From assembly GCA_964478625.1 (NCBI GenBank), contig CAYZJH010000003.1:1-64000 (forward strand): DNA of 64,000 bases. The letters are read 5' to 3'. The notes below the pieces were generated by a model that searched no databases, had not been told where the DNA came from, and was given only the letters and a program-made list of their open reading frames with translations. Positions 60,885 through 64,000 of the stretch are shown here, piece after piece. The DNA is from SKZT01 sp964478625 (GTDB lineage Bacteria; Desulfobacterota; Desulfobacteria; Desulfobacterales; SKZT01). The stretch's first letter is position 1, and every line of letters begins with the position of its first letter. The position numbers were made by a program, and so were the translations under genes.

Positions 60885-62327
60885 TTACCTTTTTGACGAT
60901 TTCAAAGCCTGCTGGAGTTTAACCGCAAGGTCACTCATGGGTTGGTCTGATGTTCCGGAAAAATTTTGCCAGTTCTCTTCTTCCTCACTGCTGGCCGGGG
61001 CAAGGGTGATTTTACGCAATTCGGAATCAATCTGGATGACCGTCAATGTCACGGTATCACCTATTTTGGCTCTATCTATCTCTGGAGTCCCGGATGCCTT
61101 AATTTTTGATTTTGGCAGCAAACCAGTAATTCCGGGCAACAATTCTATGAAATAACCAAAGGATTCTTTTTTTGAAAGGGTCCCTTCAACTTTTTGGCCG
61201 ACAACAAATTTATCCTTTGCCGATGACCATGGATCATCCTCAGTATCTTTGATGCTAAGGGATATGCGACGTCGCTTGGGATCCAATTCCTTGATTATTA
61301 CCTGAACCGAATCTCCGGTATGAACAACGTCTTCGACTTTCAGCACCCGCTGAGTGCGGCTCATCTCACTGATATGAACAAGACCTTCAATTCCGGGACC
61401 AATTTCAACAAAGGCCCCGAATTGAGTGACACGCGTCACTTTGCCCTGAAGTTTTTGACCTTGGTTGAACTTTTCATGGGCGCTATCCCATGGATCACAC
61501 TGGAGTTGCTTAACAGAGAGGGCAATTTTTTTACGATCCTGTGATTCACCGTCTTCTATACCGATAACTTTAACTAAAATTCTCTGATTTGGTGAAACAA
61601 ATCCTTCGGGACTGTCCAACCTGGACCAACTCAATTCCGAGATGTGAATCATGCCCTCTATTCCGGGAAATAGCTCCACAAAGACTCCATAGGGCATCAA
61701 TCGTACTACGGTGCCCCCCAATTCCTGCCCCACAGCCAGTTGTGCCAAAAACCGCTCGCGATTTCTGGCAATTTCGGTTTCGATAAGCATCCGCCTGGAT
61801 ACAACAACGTTTTTGCCGTTGTCTTCAAACCGCGTGATCAAAAAATCAAATGTCTGGCCGACATAGTCGTCCGGCGTTTCGACATAAGTGATATCCATCT
61901 GGCTTACCGGACAAAAGGCGCGTCTTTGTAAAATCTGAACATGAAATCCACCCTTGCAGGTCCCACTGACCTTGCCTTCGATAGGAATTTTGCTTTCAAA
62001 TGCCTCCCGAAGCATTTCCAGGCCTCCGATACCCGATAGTGCACGGGATAGGATGATCTCCTGTTCGTTGACCACCACGGCATAAAGTTCGATAATATCA
62101 CCTTCATGATATGGAAAATTACCCCTTTCATCAATCAACTCTTTTTTATCGACAGCAGCATCTATTTTTGTCCCGGTATCAATAAAAACAGTGTCTTTTC
62201 CAATGGAAATAATGGTGCCTTTCACTTTGTCGCCAACCTGCAGGCTTTCATCCCTATCCTTGTCATAAGCATCTAAAAGCTCTGCAAAGCTCTCTTCCTC
62301 AGGTTCATCCGTAATATGATCATTCAT
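60885..62327 (-). CDS. S1 RNA-binding domain protein, ribosomal protein S1-like
   Basis: A 480-residue cytoplasmic protein with five consecutive S1/OB domains, at about residues 31-100, 115-190, 205-275, 290-360 and 377-447. The last three are the most typical (VKVxxI.., GVFVEL-GIEGMIHISEL, GAFVEI-GIEGLVHISEM, GYFIEL-GITGLLPKS). The first has GTIISIGKDTVFIDTG; the second, CKGGFHVQI with a loop, is divergent. E. coli S1 has six domains, and this is probably the S1-like form common in delta bacteria or a second S1 paralogue. It likely binds mRNA in translation initiation. Confidence 0.85.
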   Translation of the reverse strand: MNDHITDEPEEESFAELLDAYDKDRDESLQVGDKVKGTIISIGKDTVFIDTGTKIDAAVDKKELIDERGNFPYHEGDIIELYAVVVNEQEIILSRALSGIGGLEMLREAFESKIPIEGKVSGTCKGGFHVQILQRRAFCPVSQMDITYVETPDDYVGQTFDFLITRFEDNGKNVVVSRRMLIETEIARNRERFLAQLAVGQELGGTVVRLMPYGVFVELFPGIEGMIHISELSWSRLDSPEGFVSPNQRILVKVIGIEDGESQDRKKIALSVKQLQCDPWDSAHEKFNQGQKLQGKVTRVTQFGAFVEIGPGIEGLVHISEMSRTQRVLKVEDVVHTGDSVQVIIKELDPKRRRISLSIKDTEDDPWSSAKDKFVVGQKVEGTLSKKESFGYFIELLPGITGLLPKSKIKASGTPEIDRAKIGDTVTLTVIQIDSELRKITLAPASSEEEENWQNFSGTSDQPMSDLAVKLQQALKSSKR

Positions 62328-62497
62328 CTGGTGTTGTTTCCATCAATGGTTCGTGTTGATTTACAAAAAATATAATCGGCCAAATCTAACCAGATTTTAT
62401 TTTGAGCGTCAATGAATTTTTGCGGCGAAGTTATCAGGTAAAGCATTAAAAATAAACAGTAAGAATAGTGAAAAATAATCTAAAATCCTAAAAATAA

Positions 62498-62527
62498 TTG
62501 ACACGGTGCCTTTTTCATATCTATAGT
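62498..62527 (+). promoter_or_regulatory. Sigma-70-type promoter candidate
   Basis: TTGACA (62498-62503) and TATAGT (62522-62527, 5 of 6) with an 18-base spacer form a good promoter for the acidic protein gene, whose start is 60 bases downstream. The gap 62328-62568 otherwise shows AT-rich sequence only. Confidence 0.65.
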
Positions 62528-62586
62528 TCACTTTTTTTAGATAAAAAATTTGGGTATTCAAGAAGTAAATGAAAGGGGTAACAAAA

Positions 62587-63444
62587 ATGATAAACATGGA
62601 TATGCAAAAGGTTTGCATTAAGAGAATGAAAGATATTATCGGAATTTATGATGCAGATTTTAATCTATCCCAGGTATCAGATGAAAATGTTGAAAAAATC
62701 CTGCACCAAATTGAGGATTTATCCGTCAAAGCCAATGTCCTGATTTCCGGCTCCATTAAACATGTTTTGTACAACCTGGAAAATTTCCGCCCTGAAATTA
62801 GATCCGAATTTGAACAGCAGGTTTTCAACCTTTGGTATAAATCATTTAAAGCCCTTGATTTTGACCCGCCAGGCCAAATTGAACCCGAGATGGAATCATC
62901 CGGAACAAAGGAAGTATCAGCAGTTGTTAAAATGGTACAGGAACCCGGTGATGAAGAGAAATCTGAATTCAAAGCTGATAAAATTAGTGAAGAACCTGCC
63001 ATTAAAGAAGCAACCGAACCTGAAATTAAGGAAATGATTGAAAAGCTTGATACTGCAGAAAAGACAGGATCTGAACATAAAGAAATTGTCGAAGATCTCG
63101 AAGTCGCAGATGAATCCGAATTTTCAGTTGAAGAAATTGTTGAGGAATCCGAGGCGTTTGAAGAATCGGAATCTGAAGATGATGAACCCATGGAGGAACC
63201 GGTTTCATCTGGAGAGTCTGAAACGATTGAAAAGGTTCCTGGTATTGAATCGGAAGATTTGGATGAGGAGCAGACTTCGGAAACGAAACATGAGCGTTCT
63301 GAATCGTATGTAAAAGCCGACACTCAAGCAGAAATACCTCTAAAAAAACCCAAACGGGATTGGTTTGATTTGGTTTTAGATATCTCTGCAGCTTTCATGA
63401 AATTCATTTTGCGAATGTTACCCTTTAAAAAATCAGGAAAATAG
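62587..63444 (+). CDS. Acidic low-complexity protein with basic amphipathic tail
   Basis: A 285-residue protein. Residues 1-100 form a helical, ordered-looking domain (MKDIIGIYDADFNLSQVSD, VLYNLENFRPEIR). From about 100 to 245 the chain is made almost only of Glu, Ser, Asp, Lys and Pro in short repeats (EEIVEESEAFEESESEDDE), so it is disordered and very acidic. The last 40 residues switch to a basic and hydrophobic helix (KKPKRDWFDLVLDISAAFMK, LPFKKSGK), which could hold a membrane. ATG 62587 is preferred over 62569, since AAAGGGG lies 8 bases before it. No family is recognised. Confidence 0.65.
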   Translation: MINMDMQKVCIKRMKDIIGIYDADFNLSQVSDENVEKILHQIEDLSVKANVLISGSIKHVLYNLENFRPEIRSEFEQQVFNLWYKSFKALDFDPPGQIEPEMESSGTKEVSAVVKMVQEPGDEEKSEFKADKISEEPAIKEATEPEIKEMIEKLDTAEKTGSEHKEIVEDLEVADESEFSVEEIVEESEAFEESESEDDEPMEEPVSSGESETIEKVPGIESEDLDEEQTSETKHERSESYVKADTQAEIPLKKPKRDWFDLVLDISAAFMKFILRMLPFKKSGK

Positions 63445-63538
63445 TGGGTCATGGGATAAAAGGTTCTCACTAAATGACGGTCTTTATCGCGAAGTGCAGG
63501 AATTCGACAGCGAAAATTAATTACGGAGATACCACCCC

Positions 63539-64000
63539 ATGGAATTTTTAAGTTGGAGTATCGGTATGCTCCATATGACCTTGGGGTTTATTGCTTCAGG
63601 CCATGTGTTGCTTAACAAAAACGATCCGAGATCTGCCTGCGGATGGATTTTCCTTTGCATTTTTTTCCCTCTTTTGGGACCGCTGGTCTACTTTGTGTTT
63701 GGGATCAACAGGGTTCGCATGAGAGCCAAAAAGCTTGGCTTGAGATCTCCTTTTCGCCTTTATGAGGGGTTTGGAAGATTTTCGGAAGATTATCCTAATG
63801 TGATACACAGCATCAATGTGCCCACGGCCTATCGTGACATTGCAAGAATTTCCGATGCAGTGACTAAACTCCCTTTACTCTCAGGAAACCGTATTGAAAT
63901 TCTCCATAATGGCGAAGAAGTATTTCCGGCTATGTTGGAAGCTATTCAGGATGCGAAAAAGTCTATATATCTGATTACCTATATTTTTGAGACCAACAGA
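63539..64000 (+). CDS. Cardiolipin synthase (phospholipase D type), 5' part
   Basis: A frame open to the window end from ATG 63539 (154 codons so far). The N-terminus MEFLSWSIGMLHMTLGFIASGHVLL is a membrane helix. SACGWIFLCIFFPLLGPLVYFVFGINR is the PLDc_N motif, with the second helix and INR. Later residues (NRIEILHNGEEVFPAMLEAIQDAKKSIYLITYIFETN) are the start of the first PLD domain, before its HKD motif. ACGGAGAT is the ribosome site. It makes cardiolipin from phosphatidylglycerol, downstream of PgsA. The C-terminal half is beyond the window. Confidence 0.85.
   Translation, partial: MEFLSWSIGMLHMTLGFIASGHVLLNKNDPRSACGWIFLCIFFPLLGPLVYFVFGINRVRMRAKKLGLRSPFRLYEGFGRFSEDYPNVIHSINVPTAYRDIARISDAVTKLPLLSGNRIEILHNGEEVFPAMLEAIQDAKKSIYLITYIFETNR

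Noticed and set aside
62646..63323. 225-codon minus-strand Ser-rich frame opposite the acidic protein gene
   Set aside because: The Ser/Glu-rich repeats of the sense gene create an artificial Ser-rich antisense frame; there is no ribosome site or promoter.

Overview
The window looks like chromosomal backbone from a Gram-negative, probably anaerobic bacterium. The likeliest home is Desulfobacterota (Deltaproteobacteria, Desulfobacterales-like), inferred from gene content only. The signs are lipopolysaccharide core enzymes (two WaaP/KdkA-type kinases, WaaC, RfaE2), an F0 ATP synthase block without the F1 genes, a type-4 Fe-S uracil-DNA glycosylase, a YicC/RemA/Gmk operon with a DUF4416 protein, receiver-DUF4388 (PATAN) proteins, and many PAS and receiver signalling genes. 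Base composition is moderate and even. I see no insertion sequence, prophage, CRISPR array, rRNA or toxin-antitoxin pair.

Layout. 1-6.6 kb (minus strand): LPS core or glycan assembly, with glycosyltransferases, a methyltransferase and two sugar kinases. 6.9-12.8 kb (plus): a housekeeping run (Trm112-like, DUF4416, yicC, remA, gmk, rlmB, icd, rfaE2, pgeF). 12.9-14.7 kb: atpZ-atpI-atpB-atpE, closed by a strong terminator. 14.8-16.6 kb: small unknown proteins and an HD-domain protein. 16.8-24.7 kb: a NhaD-type antiporter followed by two histidine kinases, a receiver, a tandem UspA protein and a cytidylate-kinase-like protein, ending at a terminator. 24.7-27.3 kb (minus): a PAS-LuxR regulator with a HIT/GalT-like unknown protein. 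27.5-31 kb: U32 peptidase-like protein, receiver, WaaC. 31.6-34.7 kb: eno and pyrG. 34.7-40.3 kb (minus): GntP permease, patatin and two tandem receiver-PATAN proteins. 40.4-44.5 kb: a palindromic dispersed-type repeat, a sugar aminotransferase, a lipoprotein, coaBC and a uracil-DNA glycosylase. 44.8-48.7 kb: Rho-N-domain protein, HAD hydrolase, xerC, hslV, hslU. 48.8-59.4 kb: argBDFGH, an LptM-like lipoprotein, lysA, dapF, folK, a YHS protein, a transaldolase-family gene and pgsA, then tRNA-Gly and tRNA-Cys. 59.7-64 kb: a core-MetE-like protein, a five-S1-domain protein, an acidic protein and the start of a cardiolipin synthase.

How the genes fit together. argB to argH supply every step from N-acetylglutamate to arginine except argC and argJ. 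lysA and dapF form the end of the diaminopimelate/lysine route. The 1-6.6 kb cluster, rfaE2 and waaC all serve the heptose-containing LPS inner core. The least-described unit is the 16.8-24.7 kb signalling block, where a kinase with an N-terminal Rossmann domain sits directly behind an ion antiporter whose predicted transcript begins with a long hairpin. Other points of interest are a receiver whose phosphorylatable Asp is Glu, an LptM-type lipoprotein fused to a fibronectin-like domain, a core methionine-synthase-like protein, and a Rho-N-domain gene behind a leader hairpin.
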